Source: Lysobacter sp. Root916
Lineage (GTDB): Bacteria; Pseudomonadota; Gammaproteobacteria; Xanthomonadales; Xanthomonadaceae
NCBI RefSeq assembly: GCF_001429785.1
Contig: NZ_LMJF01000012.1
Location: 613,097-667,232, forward strand
Direction of reading: 5' to 3'
DNA length: 54,136 nucleotides
Position numbers and translations under genes: made by a program. A model generated the notes under the pieces. That model did not search any database, had not been told where the DNA came from, and worked only from the letters and a program-made list of their open reading frames with translations. Below, one piece after another: positions 9,775 through 18,118 of this stretch (positions are counted from its first letter, which is position 1; every line of letters begins with the position of its first letter).

Positions 9775-10059
9775 ATGAAACGGATCGCCTTGATCGCGCT
9801 GATCGCCGCGGCTCACATCGCCTTTCTGTACGGCTGCTACGGCGCCAGGTTCTTCGGCCTGCCGCTGTCTTACAACGCGACGATGGCGGTTTGGCTGGGC
9901 GTCTCCACCATCGCGGCCGGTATCGCTTACGCCAGGGCGGCGGCAGGGCTGGCTTGGTTCTCGGGCCGCACGCCTCTACGCCATCTGTTCGCTATCGCGG
10001 CGGCGGGGATTTCCTTGTACGCCGGGGTGTTCTGGGCGTTCAATGCCTTCGGCACCTGA
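9775..10059 (+). CDS. Small hypothetical membrane protein (about three TM segments)
   Basis: The protein has 94 residues from the ATG at 9775, chosen because AGGG lies 7 bases upstream; an in-frame ATG at 9742 is the alternative. Three hydrophobic stretches are visible (ALIALIAAAHIAFLYG, ATMAVWLGVSTIAAGIAYA and LFAIAAAGISLYAGVFWAF), so an inner-membrane location is likely. No family is recognised. The next small membrane gene follows after 75 bases on the same strand. Confidence 0.6.
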   Translation: MKRIALIALIAAAHIAFLYGCYGARFFGLPLSYNATMAVWLGVSTIAAGIAYARAAAGLAWFSGRTPLRHLFAIAAAGISLYAGVFWAFNAFGT

Positions 10060-10134
10060 GGCTGCGGCAGTGAGCGATCCGTCCGGACGCAGCCCTGCCA
10101 GCGGCTCGATTCGCGCCCTGATGAGGCATGCGCG

Positions 10135-10332
10135 GTGAAACGTCTTCTGTCTTCGCTGTTGTTCGGACTGGTGCTGCCTTGGGTAGGCGTTTCCGCGATC
10201 CTGGGTTGCGTGCTGTTCTTGATGTACGCCACGGGCTTCGTCTTCGTGGTCGTGCTGTGGCTGCTGGCCTGGGCGGGGTTCTTGCTGGTGCTGCTACTGC
10301 GACGGGTCGAAGCTCCCAGGCCGTTAGCCTAG
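10135..10332 (+). CDS. Small hypothetical membrane protein (two TM segments)
   Basis: The protein has 65 residues from a GTG start. Two hydrophobic helices (SSLLFGLVLPWVGVSAIL and TGFVFVVVLWLLAWAGFLLV) are followed by a short basic tail. Its TAG stop shares the CTAG tetranucleotide with the stop of the convergent aquaporin gene, so the two genes overlap by 4 bases. The function is unknown; the hydrophobic pattern and high-GC codon use support it being real. Confidence 0.5.
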   Translation: MKRLLSSLLFGLVLPWVGVSAILGCVLFLMYATGFVFVVVLWLLAWAGFLLVLLLRRVEAPRPLA

Positions 10333-11039
10333 GGCGCTTCGGCGTTCGCTGGCTTCGGGTCGAGCGATGAGTCGGCTCCATCCGCGCTCCGCGTCAATAG
10401 CAGCGTCGCGAACCATAGCGCGCCGATCGCGCCCACTAGCTGCGCCAGCACGAAGCCCGCAACGTCATCGGGCCGGATGCCCGCGAAACTCTGGGTCAGC
10501 GATCGCGCCAGGGTGACTGCTGGATTGGCGAACGAGGTGCTGGCGGTGAACCAATAGGCGGCGAAGATGTAGCCAGCCACCAGCATGGGCAGGGCGGCGG
10601 GGCGGTGGCGTGCGCCCAGGAGGACGGTGAGCAGCAGGCCGAAGGTCGCCACCGCTTCGCTCAACCATTGCCCGGAGCCGCCGCGCGCACGCAGGCCTGG
10701 CTGCCACAGCGGCAGGTCGAACATGGCATGGGCTAGCAGTACGCCTGTCACGGCCGCGACGGTCTGCACGGCGATGTAGGCGACGGCTACGGTCGTGGTC
10801 ACCTCGCCGCGCAAGCGCATCGCCAAAGTGACGGCCGGGTTCAGATGCGCGCCTGATATCGGGCCCAACGCGGCGATCAACACATACAGCATGCCCGCGG
10901 TCGCAGCGGCGTTGGCCAGCAGGGCCAAGCCGTCGTTACCGCCCGACAGGTTCGCTCCCATGATGCCGGAGCCGACCACCGTGGCCAGTAGCGCCGAGGT
11001 GCCGACGAACTCGGCCAGCAGCTTTCGGCGCAGGCTCAC
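10329..11039 (-). CDS. aqpS: MIP-family aquaporin of the arsenic operon (AqpS-like)
   Basis: The protein has 236 residues. The GTG start overlaps the arsC stop (GTGA). It carries the two aquaporin NPA boxes in full: 'GAHLNPAVTLAMR' at about residue 65 and 'SFANPAVTLARS' at about 175, in six hydrophobic segments. In Sinorhizobium, AqpS replaces an arsenite efflux pump: ArsC reduces arsenate and the resulting As(OH)3 leaves down its gradient through the channel. No ArsB or ACR3 pump gene is in this operon, so the same downhill scheme probably applies. Antimonite or methylarsenite could also permeate. The terminal gene of the operon, it converges on the plus-strand gene ending at 10332. Confidence 0.88.
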   Translation of the reverse strand: MSLRRKLLAEFVGTSALLATVVGSGIMGANLSGGNDGLALLANAAATAGMLYVLIAALGPISGAHLNPAVTLAMRLRGEVTTTVAVAYIAVQTVAAVTGVLLAHAMFDLPLWQPGLRARGGSGQWLSEAVATFGLLLTVLLGARHRPAALPMLVAGYIFAAYWFTASTSFANPAVTLARSLTQSFAGIRPDDVAGFVLAQLVGAIGALWFATLLLTRSADGADSSLDPKPANAEAP

Positions 11040-11440
11040 GGCAACGAAGCCAGCAAGGTCCGGACCCGCGCCGAGATTTCGTCGCGCACCGCGCGATAGG
11101 CGTCGTCGTCCAGGTGCTTGGGATCGGGCAGGGCCCAGTCTTCGCGGCGCTGGGCCGGCACCCAAGGACAGTCGTCGCCGCAGCCCATGGTGACGACCGC
11201 ATCGAAGGCGCCTTCGATCTCGTCCAGCGATTTGGATGCGTGGGCGCTCAAGTCGTAACCCAATTCGGCCATGTAGCGCACGGCTTTGGGATTGATGCGG
11301 CCGGATGGGGCGGAACCGGCGCTGTAGGCGTCGACGCGATCGCCGCCGTGCATGCGCGCGAAGGCTTCGGCCATTTGGCTGCGGTTGGCGTTTTCGACGC
11401 AGACGAATAGCACGCGTTTCTTGGACGGGGCGGATGTCAT
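11036..11440 (-). CDS. arsC: Arsenate reductase, low-molecular-weight phosphatase type
   Basis: The protein has 134 residues from ATG 11440; the frame extends to a TTG at 11458, but the ATG is preferred. The signature P-loop-like 'VLFVCVENANRSQMAEAFA' carries the nucleophilic Cys and Arg of the LMW protein-tyrosine-phosphatase fold. The shuttling cysteine is supplied by 'TMGCGDDCPWVP'. 'WALPDPKH' matches the acid-loop DP motif. It reduces arsenate to arsenite in the cytoplasm using thioredoxin or mycothiol/glutaredoxin-type partners; the Cys pattern favours the thioredoxin-coupled class. It lies 49 bases after the acetyltransferase gene and overlaps the aquaporin gene by 4 bases, so product formation and exit are translationally coupled. 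Confidence 0.92.
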   Translation of the reverse strand: MTSAPSKKRVLFVCVENANRSQMAEAFARMHGGDRVDAYSAGSAPSGRINPKAVRYMAELGYDLSAHASKSLDEIEGAFDAVVTMGCGDDCPWVPAQRREDWALPDPKHLDDDAYRAVRDEISARVRTLLASLP

Positions 11441-11489
11441 GAGCTCTGGACGTTCCAATGGGGCTGTCGCGTGGATGAGTCGCGCTGGT

Positions 11490-11921
11490 TCATTCGAGGG
11501 ACTTGATCAGGCAGGTGGCGGACGCCGGGCACAGCGACTGGAATTCCGCGCTGCTGTGCACGGCGGCGGGCGCCGATGCGCGATCGATGGCGACGTAGCC
11601 GCGCCGGGTGAAGAAGGCCGACGCGGTCTGGGTCAGCAATACCAGCTCGCGCAGGCCCTGCGCCTGCGCCGCGCTTTCGGCCGCGGCGACCAGATGGCCG
11701 CCGGTGCCGGAGCGGCGCGCATCGGCGTGCACGGCAAGCGAGCGCAGCAGGCCGGTGTCGCCGAAGCGCTGCACGCCGACGACGCCGGCGATCGCACCGT
11801 CGGTGTCCGCGATCAGGAAGCCGACATCGGCGTCGGTCAAATCCTGCACCGGCAGGCCGTTGTCGGCCAGCAACGCACGGATCGCGGCGTGCTCGGATGG
11901 GAGCGCTGGACGAATCGACAT
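11490..11921 (-). CDS. GNAT-family N-acetyltransferase of the arsenic operon (ArsN2-like)
   Basis: The protein has 143 residues from ATG 11921, 8 bases after the arsI stop. A GNAT fold is visible: a 'GVVGVQRFGDTGLLRSLAV' strand, then the acetyl-CoA loop 'ARRSGTGGHLV' and 'LVLLTQTASAFFTRRGYVAI'. This pattern is typical of the arsenic-associated 'ArsN2' acetyltransferases. Proteins called ArsN acetylate phosphinothricin-like compounds and, in some cases, the trivalent arsenic antibiotic arsinothricin. Two C-terminal cysteines ('LCPASATCLI') could contact arsenic. The substrate is inferred from context only. Confidence 0.8.
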   Translation of the reverse strand: MSIRPALPSEHAAIRALLADNGLPVQDLTDADVGFLIADTDGAIAGVVGVQRFGDTGLLRSLAVHADARRSGTGGHLVAAAESAAQAQGLRELVLLTQTASAFFTRRGYVAIDRASAPAAVHSSAEFQSLCPASATCLIKSLE

Positions 11922-11929
11922 CGCGCGTC

Positions 11930-12403
11930 TCAGCCGCAAGAGGAAGCGCAGCAGGCCGCCGCGACGGGCTGCGCCTGGGCGGTGGGCGCGCAGGCGGCCG
12001 TGCCTTCCCCGGCGCAACCGACCTCGGGGTCGTAATAGGTGGTGGATTCGCCGAAAGTATGGAACGACTCCCAGCGCACGCCCTGGGGATCCTCGGTCCA
12101 CAGCTTGTCCGACTGCGCATAGCAGCACACCGCCGCGGCTTCGGGGGCGACAGTGCCTCCGGCCGCGTCGAGACGACGACCCAGCGCGGTGAGTTCGTTG
12201 CCGCTATCCACCTGCAGGCCCAGGTGATCGACGCCTACGGCACGGCCGGTGCTGGAGATGGCGAAGTTGATGCGCGGATCTTCGAGCATCCACTTGGCGT
12301 AGTCGTCTTTCTGCACGCTGGGCGCGGTGGCGAACAATTCGTTGTAGAAGCGGATGCTCGACGCCAGGTCGGCGACATTCAAATGCACGTGGAAGCGATT
12401 CAT
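11930..12403 (-). CDS. arsI: ArsI/CadI-family VOC dioxygenase (organoarsenical C-As lyase)
   Basis: The protein has 157 residues. The vicinal-oxygen-chelate fold starts 'MNRFHVHLNVADLASSIRFY', whose His is a metal ligand; further ligands are in 'VDHLGLQV' and the late 'WESFHTF' segment. The vicinal cysteine pair in 'AVCCYAQSDKLW' is the trivalent organoarsenical-binding feature of ArsI C-As lyases, which demethylate methylarsenite and aromatic arsenicals with Fe(II) and O2. The C-terminus is cysteine-rich ('AACCASSCG'). The start ATG overlaps the arsR stop by 4 bases. The CadI name is used for close homologues, but the CC pair supports ArsI. Confidence 0.87.
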   Translation of the reverse strand: MNRFHVHLNVADLASSIRFYNELFATAPSVQKDDYAKWMLEDPRINFAISSTGRAVGVDHLGLQVDSGNELTALGRRLDAAGGTVAPEAAAVCCYAQSDKLWTEDPQGVRWESFHTFGESTTYYDPEVGCAGEGTAACAPTAQAQPVAAACCASSCG

Positions 12404-12741
12404 CGACGGACTCCTTTCGGACGTGGGGTGCAGGCTGCGGCCGGCGTGCAGGTCTCGACGCCCGCGCAGCAGTTCTCGGTGAGATAGGCGAGCAGGGCGT
12501 TCATCTGCAGGTAGTTCGCGCGCACACGGATCACGCGCCCCTCGCGCTGGTCGTGGACCAGGGCCGCGCCGCGCAACACGTTGAGATGAGCGGTGAGCGT
12601 CGCCGGTGGAAGGTCCAGCTTTTCGCGTAGCTCGCCTACCGACATTCCATCCGGCCCGGCCTGCACCAGTTGACGGAAGGCGGCCAGGCGGGATTCGTGG
12701 CTGAGGGCGTTGAGTGCGCCTAGTGCGGTTGTTGTTTCCAT
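12400..12741 (-). CDS. arsR: ArsR-family arsenic-responsive repressor
   Basis: The protein has 113 residues. A winged-helix ArsR/SmtB domain begins 'METTTALGALNALSHESRLA'; the recognition helix lies around 'LPPATLTAHLNVLRGAALV' and the wing at 'DQREGRVIRVRA'. Instead of the classical ELCVC helix-3 site, the cysteines sit at the C-terminus ('TENCCAGVETCTPAAACTP'), as in the Acidithiobacillus/Corynebacterium-type ArsRs that bind As(III) there. It should repress its own operon, with the 12740-12763 dyad as the operator, and release on As(III) or Sb(III). It overlaps arsI by 4 bases. Confidence 0.92.
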   Translation of the reverse strand: METTTALGALNALSHESRLAAFRQLVQAGPDGMSVGELREKLDLPPATLTAHLNVLRGAALVHDQREGRVIRVRANYLQMNALLAYLTENCCAGVETCTPAAACTPRPKGVRR

Positions 12742-12776
12742 AATTCCAGTATTTTCGAATTATTAGAGCCTGTCAA
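12740..12776 (-). promoter_or_regulatory. ars operon promoter with overlapping ArsR operator
   Basis: Reading on the minus strand, a perfect -35 TTGACA (12771-12776) and a -10 AATACT (12748-12753) are 17 bases apart. A perfect 7-bp inverted repeat, ATAATTC and GAATTAT with a 10-base spacer (12740-12763), covers the -10 box and the start site and is the likely ArsR operator. Only 6 bases separate the -10 box from the arsR ATG, so the transcript should begin at or within a few bases of the start codon. Confidence 0.8.
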
Positions 12777-13004
12777 GTACGGCCTTAGCGTCCGCGGATC
12801 GAAGCGGACGCGGGGGCGACGGTCTAAACCTGGCGCGGAAGCGACGCATCCTACTGGCGCCGACATCGTGTCGACAGCGCGACGCCGGGGGCGTCGGTGC
12901 GCCGTCGCATGACTTATTTCGGGCCCGATTCTTTTCGCCTCGCGAGGCCAACGCTCTCGTCGGGGCCCTCAGCCGTATCCGTCACCCAGCTCAGCCAGGA
13001 CGCC

Positions 13005-14207
13005 ATGACCCACCTACGCCACGGACGCTACTCCGCAATCGCCCACAGAATCGTCTCGCCCAAGGCGCTCGCATGCTGGGCCCTGATCGCGACCGCATCG
13101 GTGGTCGCGCCTATCCACGCGGCGTCCGTCCAGGAGCCTCCGGCGTTCGCGCAGGTCATCGAGCGCGAAGTGCCGGCGATCATGAAGGACGCCAAGATCC
13201 AAGGCGCTGCGATAGGCCTGATCGTCGATGGCAAGCTGGTCTATGCGCGCGGCTACGGCTACGCGGATCATGCCGGCAAGGTGCCCGCGACGCCGGACAC
13301 CGTATTCGTCGCCGCCTCGCTGTCCAAGCCGATCGCCAGTTGGGTAACGATGCGTCTGGCCGAGCAAGGGCGTATCCGGTTGGATCAGCCGGTGGCCGAG
13401 CTGGTGTCGCCGTGGCCCTTGGCGCAGAACCAGTTCGACTATCGCCAGATCACCATCCGCCGTCTGCTTTCGCATACCGCGGGCACCACCTTGGGCGGAT
13501 ATCAGGGCTGGTTGGACTACAAGGAACTGCCGACGCTGGAAGAATCGCTGGCAGGAAAAACCAATGGGCGCGGTGCGGTGGAGCTGTTCGCGCCCGTCGG
13601 CGCCAAATTCCAGTACTCGGGCGGCGGTTACACCCTGATGCAGCTGGCGATCGAGCGGACCACGAAACGCAAGTACGCCGACTTGGCGCGCGAGCTGGTG
13701 TTCCGGCCCTTGGGCATGAAGCACAGCAGCGTGACGATGACGCCGAAGGTGCTGGCTGGCGCCGCGCAAGGCCACGGCGACGATGGCGGTCCGGTGCCGA
13801 TGCGCTATTACGTCGAGCAGGCGCCTTCGGCCCTGAGCACGACCGTCAACGACTTCGCGCGTTGGATGATCGCCGGCATGGCGGATAGCCCCGGTGCCCA
13901 TCCGTTGGGCCAAGCGCAGCTGAGCCTGATGTACGCGCCGGCGGAACTGAGCACGCCCCGCGCGCCCGACGACGCCATCTACGGTCTGGGTCATTTCATC
14001 GAACGGCTAGCCGATGGCAGTACAGCGGTGGGGCACGATGGGCGCAATCAGGCCGGTTTTCGCGCCAAATTCCTGATGCGTCCCAGCACCGGCGACGGCA
14101 TCGTTTTCTTCAGCAACTCGCGCACCGGCTTGGCCTTGGACCGTATCGTCTGTCTATGGAGCGCGGACGTGGCCCAGGCGGATCCGGCCAAGGCCTGCAA
14201 GAAGTAA
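13005..14207 (+). CDS. Serine hydrolase of the beta-lactamase / penicillin-binding class C family
   Basis: The protein has 400 residues from ATG 13005, preferred because AGGA precedes it and a signal peptide follows ('CWALIATASVVAPIHA', cleavage near residue 39); the frame is open further upstream to 12897. The catalytic motifs of the family are present: 'ASLSKPIA' (SxxK, Ser nucleophile and Lys), 'YSGGGYTLMQ' (YxN-like Tyr) and 'VGHDGRNQAGF' (HxG, in place of KTG). The fold and length fit the Beta-lactamase (PF00144) family of esterases, D-aminopeptidases and class C enzymes. It is likely periplasmic. True beta-lactamase activity is uncertain because the third residue of the Tyr motif is Gly. 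Confidence 0.85.
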   Translation: MTHLRHGRYSAIAHRIVSPKALACWALIATASVVAPIHAASVQEPPAFAQVIEREVPAIMKDAKIQGAAIGLIVDGKLVYARGYGYADHAGKVPATPDTVFVAASLSKPIASWVTMRLAEQGRIRLDQPVAELVSPWPLAQNQFDYRQITIRRLLSHTAGTTLGGYQGWLDYKELPTLEESLAGKTNGRGAVELFAPVGAKFQYSGGGYTLMQLAIERTTKRKYADLARELVFRPLGMKHSSVTMTPKVLAGAAQGHGDDGGPVPMRYYVEQAPSALSTTVNDFARWMIAGMADSPGAHPLGQAQLSLMYAPAELSTPRAPDDAIYGLGHFIERLADGSTAVGHDGRNQAGFRAKFLMRPSTGDGIVFFSNSRTGLALDRIVCLWSADVAQADPAKACKK

Positions 14208-14215
14208 GCGCACGC

Positions 14216-14243
14216 CACCCATGTGCGGCCGCGCCCATGGGTG
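14216..14243. terminator. Weak hairpin between convergent genes
   Basis: An 8-bp inverted repeat (CACCCATG / CATGGGTG) with a 12-base loop sits between the convergent hydrolase and SDR genes. No T-run follows on either side, so it may be a weak bidirectional terminator or a simple palindrome. Confidence 0.35.
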
Positions 14244-14261
14244 TGCATGCCTTGGTGCCGA

Positions 14262-15005
14262 TTATCGGGACTGGGCCAGGGCCAGCGCGTCCGTACCGGC
14301 CGGGAAGCGCAGTTGCCCGGACGTGTCGTTGGCGGCGCGCCAGACCACCTGCGCAACGTCGGCCTCCGTGGTCACGGCGGCGGGCTGTGCGAAGCCCGCG
14401 AACACGCGCTCGGCGAACGCCGCGTAGGGTTCGGGCACCAGGCCCTGCATGCGCGCGCCGCCGTTCTGGCCGAAAGCCGTGGTGGGGCCGTAGCCCGGTT
14501 CCACCAGTTTCACCTGCACATCGAAGGCCTCCAGCTCGAACGCCAGCGATCCGGTGAAGCCCTCGATGGCGGCTTTGCTGGCCGTGTAGGCGGCCGCCAG
14601 CGGCATCCGCGCCAGCGTCACGCTGGAGGTGACGTTCACGACCACGCCGGAGCGGCGCGCGCGGAACTGCGGCAGCACGGCCTGGGTCATCGCCATCACG
14701 CCGAAGGTGTTGGTCTCGAACACTTCGCGCACGGTCGCCATCGGCGTGGCCTCGAAGGCGCCGACCACGCCGATGCCGGCATTGTTGACCAGCACGTCGA
14801 TGGGGCCGGCGGCTTCCAGTGCGGCCACGATGCTGTCGGGGCGAGTAACGTCCAGGGCGACTACACGCAGGCGCTCCGAGCGCGGCAGCAGGTCTTCGCG
14901 CGGCTTGCGCATGGTGGCGACGACGTTCCAGCCCTGGGCGTGGAAGTGGCGCGCGGTTTCGAGGCCGTAGCCGGAGGAGCAGCCGGTGATCAGTACCGTT
15001 TTCAT
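14262..15005 (-). CDS. Short-chain dehydrogenase/reductase (classical SDR)
   Basis: The protein has 247 residues, normal for a classical SDR. 'TGCSSGYGLE' is the TGxxxGxG cofactor motif and 'NNAGIG' the NNAG motif. The catalytic Ser lies in 'VTSSVTLARM' and Tyr/Lys in 'YTASKAAI'. The basic residues after strand 2 ('ATMRKPRE') favour NADP(H). The substrate is unknown. It is divergent from an AraC-family regulator with a 98-base shared upstream region, a layout often seen when the regulator controls the oxidoreductase. Confidence 0.9.
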   Translation of the reverse strand: MKTVLITGCSSGYGLETARHFHAQGWNVVATMRKPREDLLPRSERLRVVALDVTRPDSIVAALEAAGPIDVLVNNAGIGVVGAFEATPMATVREVFETNTFGVMAMTQAVLPQFRARRSGVVVNVTSSVTLARMPLAAAYTASKAAIEGFTGSLAFELEAFDVQVKLVEPGYGPTTAFGQNGGARMQGLVPEPYAAFAERVFAGFAQPAAVTTEADVAQVVWRAANDTSGQLRFPAGTDALALAQSR

Positions 15006-15103
15006 GAGGGTGTCCGTAGTGGAGGGTGCGGATGGCCATCTTGCCGGGCACAGATAGGACGATCTACTATGAAAAATCCGATATTCGTTTGCGAGAGTCC
15101 GGA

Positions 15104-16000
15104 ATGAGCGACCCCCTGGCGGACGTCATCGCCCTGCTGCAGCCGCGCACGGTATTCGCCAAGCGCATCGGCGGCGCCGGCGATTGGGCCGTGCGCTATT
15201 CCGCCTTCGGCCAGCCGAGCTTCTGCGCGGTGCTGGAAGGCCGCTGTCGTCTGGACGTGGACGGGGAGAGCACGGCATTGCTGAAAGCCGGCGATTTCGT
15301 GCTGTTGCCGGCCACGCCGGGTTTCACCCTTGCGGGCGGCGCGCCGGTGCAGGCACGCCAGTTCGACCCGAATCGCGAGGCCGGGCAGACCGGCGAGGTG
15401 CGCCACGGCACCCGTGGCCGGCGCCCGGATGCGCGTCTGTTGGGCGGCTACTTCATGTTCGATTCGCCGGATGCTTCGCTGCTGGTGCCCCTGCTGCCCG
15501 CGCTGGTGCACATACGCGGCGTCGAGCGCCTTTCCACCCTGGTGCGCCTGGTCGGCGAAGAATCCGGCGAGCGTAGGCCGGGGCGCGAGCTGGTGCTGAC
15601 GCGATTGGTGGAGGTGCTGCTGATCGAGGCGCTGCGTGCGACCCCCAGTGAGGACGCGCCGCCAGGACTGCTACGCGGCCTGGCCGACGGACGCATCGCG
15701 CCCGCCCTGCGCCATATGCATGCGCAGATCGCGCGCGCTTGGACCGTGGAGCAACTGGCGAAGAAGGCCGCATTGTCGCGCTCCTCGTTCTTCGATCGCT
15801 TCGTCCGCACCGTCGGGCTGCCGCCGATGGAATACCTGCTGAGCTGGCGCATGGCCGTGGCCAAGGATCTGCTGCGCCGCCGGGAGTTGGGGCTGGCCGA
15901 AGTCGCCGAGCGTGTCGGCTACGCTTCGGCCAGTACGTTCAGCACCGCCTTCAGTCGCCATGTCGGCCAGGCGCCGGGCCGGTACGCGCGGGCGGTTTAG
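15104..16000 (+). CDS. AraC-family regulator with N-terminal cupin domain
   Basis: The protein has 298 residues from ATG 15104 ('MSDPLADVIALLQPRTVFAK'); the frame continues upstream but family members start at this motif. Residues 1-180 form the AraC cupin_6 domain ('AGDFVLLPATPGFTL', then 'GGYFMFD'). The C-terminal 100 residues hold two helix-turn-helix units ('WTVEQLAKKAALSRSSFFDR' and 'LAEVAERVGYASASTFSTAF'). It probably senses a small molecule and controls the divergent SDR gene; the intergenic region holds no obvious dyad that I can name. Confidence 0.9.
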   Translation: MSDPLADVIALLQPRTVFAKRIGGAGDWAVRYSAFGQPSFCAVLEGRCRLDVDGESTALLKAGDFVLLPATPGFTLAGGAPVQARQFDPNREAGQTGEVRHGTRGRRPDARLLGGYFMFDSPDASLLVPLLPALVHIRGVERLSTLVRLVGEESGERRPGRELVLTRLVEVLLIEALRATPSEDAPPGLLRGLADGRIAPALRHMHAQIARAWTVEQLAKKAALSRSSFFDRFVRTVGLPPMEYLLSWRMAVAKDLLRRRELGLAEVAERVGYASASTFSTAFSRHVGQAPGRYARAV

Positions 16001-16086
16001 TCGCCGCCGAGCGTGCGGTAGAACGCGGGCGGTGGGATCGGCCGTGCGGGCATACTGCATCGTGGCAGTCGGCTTTCGACCTGGAG

Positions 16087-16500
16087 ATGAAGACCTTGGA
16101 CCAGAACGATCCTTATCGGCCGCCGGCCGCTGCGGTCGGCCCTGCGCCGTACCAAGCCGAGGGCTGGCGTACCAGCGTCCTGATCCTCGTGCTGTTGCAG
16201 TTGTTGTTCTATGCCTTCAACGCGGCATCGGGTCTGCGCGCCGTGCAGGCCGGCGAAATCAGCGCCGTCGCTTTCCTGGCTTCGGTCAGTGCCGCGGTCT
16301 GCTTGCTGGCCGGTGCGGTGATGCTGTGGCTCAGGTCCAGGGCCGGGATTTATCTGTTCGCGATTTCGGCGTTGTCCGCGGGTGTGGCGTTGTTGCTGGT
16401 GCCCACGCGGACCGGCGTCACCGGCCTGGGGATCGCGGTGATCGCCAGTTTGGTCTGCTTGCGCGCCACCGCACCGCGTAAGGCCGCGAATCCTCAGTAG
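16087..16500 (+). CDS. Small integral membrane protein with DPYRPP N-terminal motif
   Basis: The protein has 137 residues from ATG 16087; a TTG four codons later (16099) could be the true start. A cytosolic N-terminus with '[11 protein letters not shown]' is followed by four hydrophobic segments from about residue 35 ('[19 protein letters not shown]' and three more). The same 'DPYRPP' start occurs in the unlinked gene at 21471-21812. The function is unknown. It converges on, and overlaps by 7 bases, the dehydrogenase gene on the other strand. Confidence 0.7.
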   Translation: MKTLDQNDPYRPPAAAVGPAPYQAEGWRTSVLILVLLQLLFYAFNAASGLRAVQAGEISAVAFLASVSAAVCLLAGAVMLWLRSRAGIYLFAISALSAGVALLLVPTRTGVTGLGIAVIASLVCLRATAPRKAANPQ

Positions 16501-17810
16501 GGCCTGGGCGTGAGTTTCAACAGCCGCGCATTGCTGCTGTCCTCCAGCACCCAGATCGCGCCGTCGGGCCCTTGCTCGACCTCGCGGATGCGTGCGCCCA
16601 TCGGATAGCGCTTGTACTCGCGTGCGCTGGTGCCGTCGAACTGGATCCGCACCAACGCCTGCGAAGCGAGGCCGCCGATGAAGCCTTGGCCGCGGAAAGA
16701 GGGAAACAGATCGCCGCTGTAGATGATGAAGCCCGCGGGCGCGATCACCGGCGACCAGTAGGCCTCGGGCGCGTTGAACTCCGGGCGTGTCGGATGATCG
16801 GGGATCGGGGTGCCGTCGTAGTGATCGCCGTTGGAGACGATGGGCCAGCCGTAGTTGGTGCCGCGCTCGATCAGGTTGAGTTCGTCGCCGCCGGCCGGTC
16901 CCATTTCGTGGGTCCACAGGCGCCCGGCGTTGTCGAAGGCGATGCCCAGCAGATTGCGGTGGCCCAGGGTCCAGACCTGCGACGCGACGCCGCCCACGCC
17001 CACGAAGGGATTGTCGCCCGGGATCGAGCCGTCGTCGTTGAGGCGGATCAGCTTGCCCAGGTTCTGCTGCATGTCCTGGGCGGGATCGAACTTCTGGCGA
17101 TCGCCCGAGGTGATCCACAACTTGCCGTCGCCGCCGAAGGCGAGACGATGGCTGTAGTGGCCTTCGCCGGTGACCTTGGGCGTCTGCCGCCACAGCACTT
17201 GCAGGCCCGACAGGCTGCCGCCGTTGCCGTCGGCATTAAGCGTCAGCTGCGCGCGCGCCACGGCCGCGCCGCGCGTGCTGTTGGGGCCGGCTTCGGCGTA
17301 GCTGAGATAAACGTAGCGATTGCTGGAGAACTGCGGATGCAGGACGACGTCGCCGAGACCGCCTTGTCCACCGTAGGCTACGGTCGGCAGGCCGCTGATT
17401 TCGGTGGTCTGCTTGCTTGCGGTGTTGAACAGCCGCAGGCGGCGATTTTTTTCGGTCACCAGCAGGCGGCCGTCGGGCAGGAAGGTCATCGCCCAGGGCT
17501 CGTTGAAGCGGCCGAACTCGGTGGCGACGAAAGGCGGATCGGGTTCGACGGCGGGACGGTTGGGGCCGCCCTTCATTACCGCCGGCTCGGCCAGGGGCTG
17601 CGCCGACGCGACCGGCGCGATCGGTGCGGGCGTCGATTCGGCGGTCGGCGTTGGAGGCGTCTCCGGCGTCCGCACGGCGAGCGCCACCGGAGATCGCGCG
17701 CGCGCCGTCTCCTGGGTGCCGCCAGTCTCTCCGCGAGCGTCATGCGCCATCGGCGTGCAGGCCGAAGACAGCACCATGATCGCCAACGCCGTCGTCAGGG
17801 ACTTGGTCAT
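16494..17810 (-). CDS. PQQ-dependent sugar dehydrogenase family lipoprotein (glucose/sorbosone dehydrogenase fold)
   Basis: The protein has 438 residues. A lipoprotein signal ends in the lipobox 'LSSAC' (Cys near residue 18), followed by a low-complexity Thr/Pro/Ala linker to about residue 85 and then the six-bladed GSDH propeller: '[20 protein letters not shown]', '[15 protein letters not shown]', '[19 protein letters not shown]', '[11 protein letters not shown]', '[12 protein letters not shown]' and '[15 protein letters not shown]'. These match the soluble aldose sugar dehydrogenase (YliI/Asd) group, which uses PQQ and calcium to oxidise aldoses in the periplasm. The active-site His in 'YSHRLAF' is present. 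It stands alone and no PQQ biosynthesis genes are nearby. Confidence 0.9.
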   Translation of the reverse strand: MTKSLTTALAIMVLSSACTPMAHDARGETGGTQETARARSPVALAVRTPETPPTPTAESTPAPIAPVASAQPLAEPAVMKGGPNRPAVEPDPPFVATEFGRFNEPWAMTFLPDGRLLVTEKNRRLRLFNTASKQTTEISGLPTVAYGGQGGLGDVVLHPQFSSNRYVYLSYAEAGPNSTRGAAVARAQLTLNADGNGGSLSGLQVLWRQTPKVTGEGHYSHRLAFGGDGKLWITSGDRQKFDPAQDMQQNLGKLIRLNDDGSIPGDNPFVGVGGVASQVWTLGHRNLLGIAFDNAGRLWTHEMGPAGGDELNLIERGTNYGWPIVSNGDHYDGTPIPDHPTRPEFNAPEAYWSPVIAPAGFIIYSGDLFPSFRGQGFIGGLASQALVRIQFDGTSAREYKRYPMGARIREVEQGPDGAIWVLEDSSNARLLKLTPRPY

Positions 17811-18118
17811 GGGGGGCTCTCGCAGCTTCGATGGATTCTTTTAGCGCAGGGCGGGGTCAGAAGACGTGATGGCTGCGGCGTTTTCGCCTCATCCTTTCGC
17901 TTAAGCCCGGAAGCTGCCGATTCAGCGACGCGTTGGCCGGTCGGCAAAAGACGGTCGGCCATCCATCCATGCGCACTTCACCGCAGGTCCGAACTCGGGC
18001 AGGGTGAACTTCAGCCAGGTGTCGGATCTCGGTAACCGGAGTTTCAAGATCGGACCGATGCCCGGCCGGGTCTGTGGCTGTCGCCACGTATAGCGCCGCA
18101 TAGGCAGGGAGGGTGGTA
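17811..18118. other. Intergenic region without a supported gene
   Basis: This is the leader region between the dehydrogenase start and the DUF6506 gene. The only open frames are antisense shadows. Two partly complementary GC-rich blocks occur near 17935-17965, but I can assign no riboswitch, promoter or RNA gene. Confidence 0.5.
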
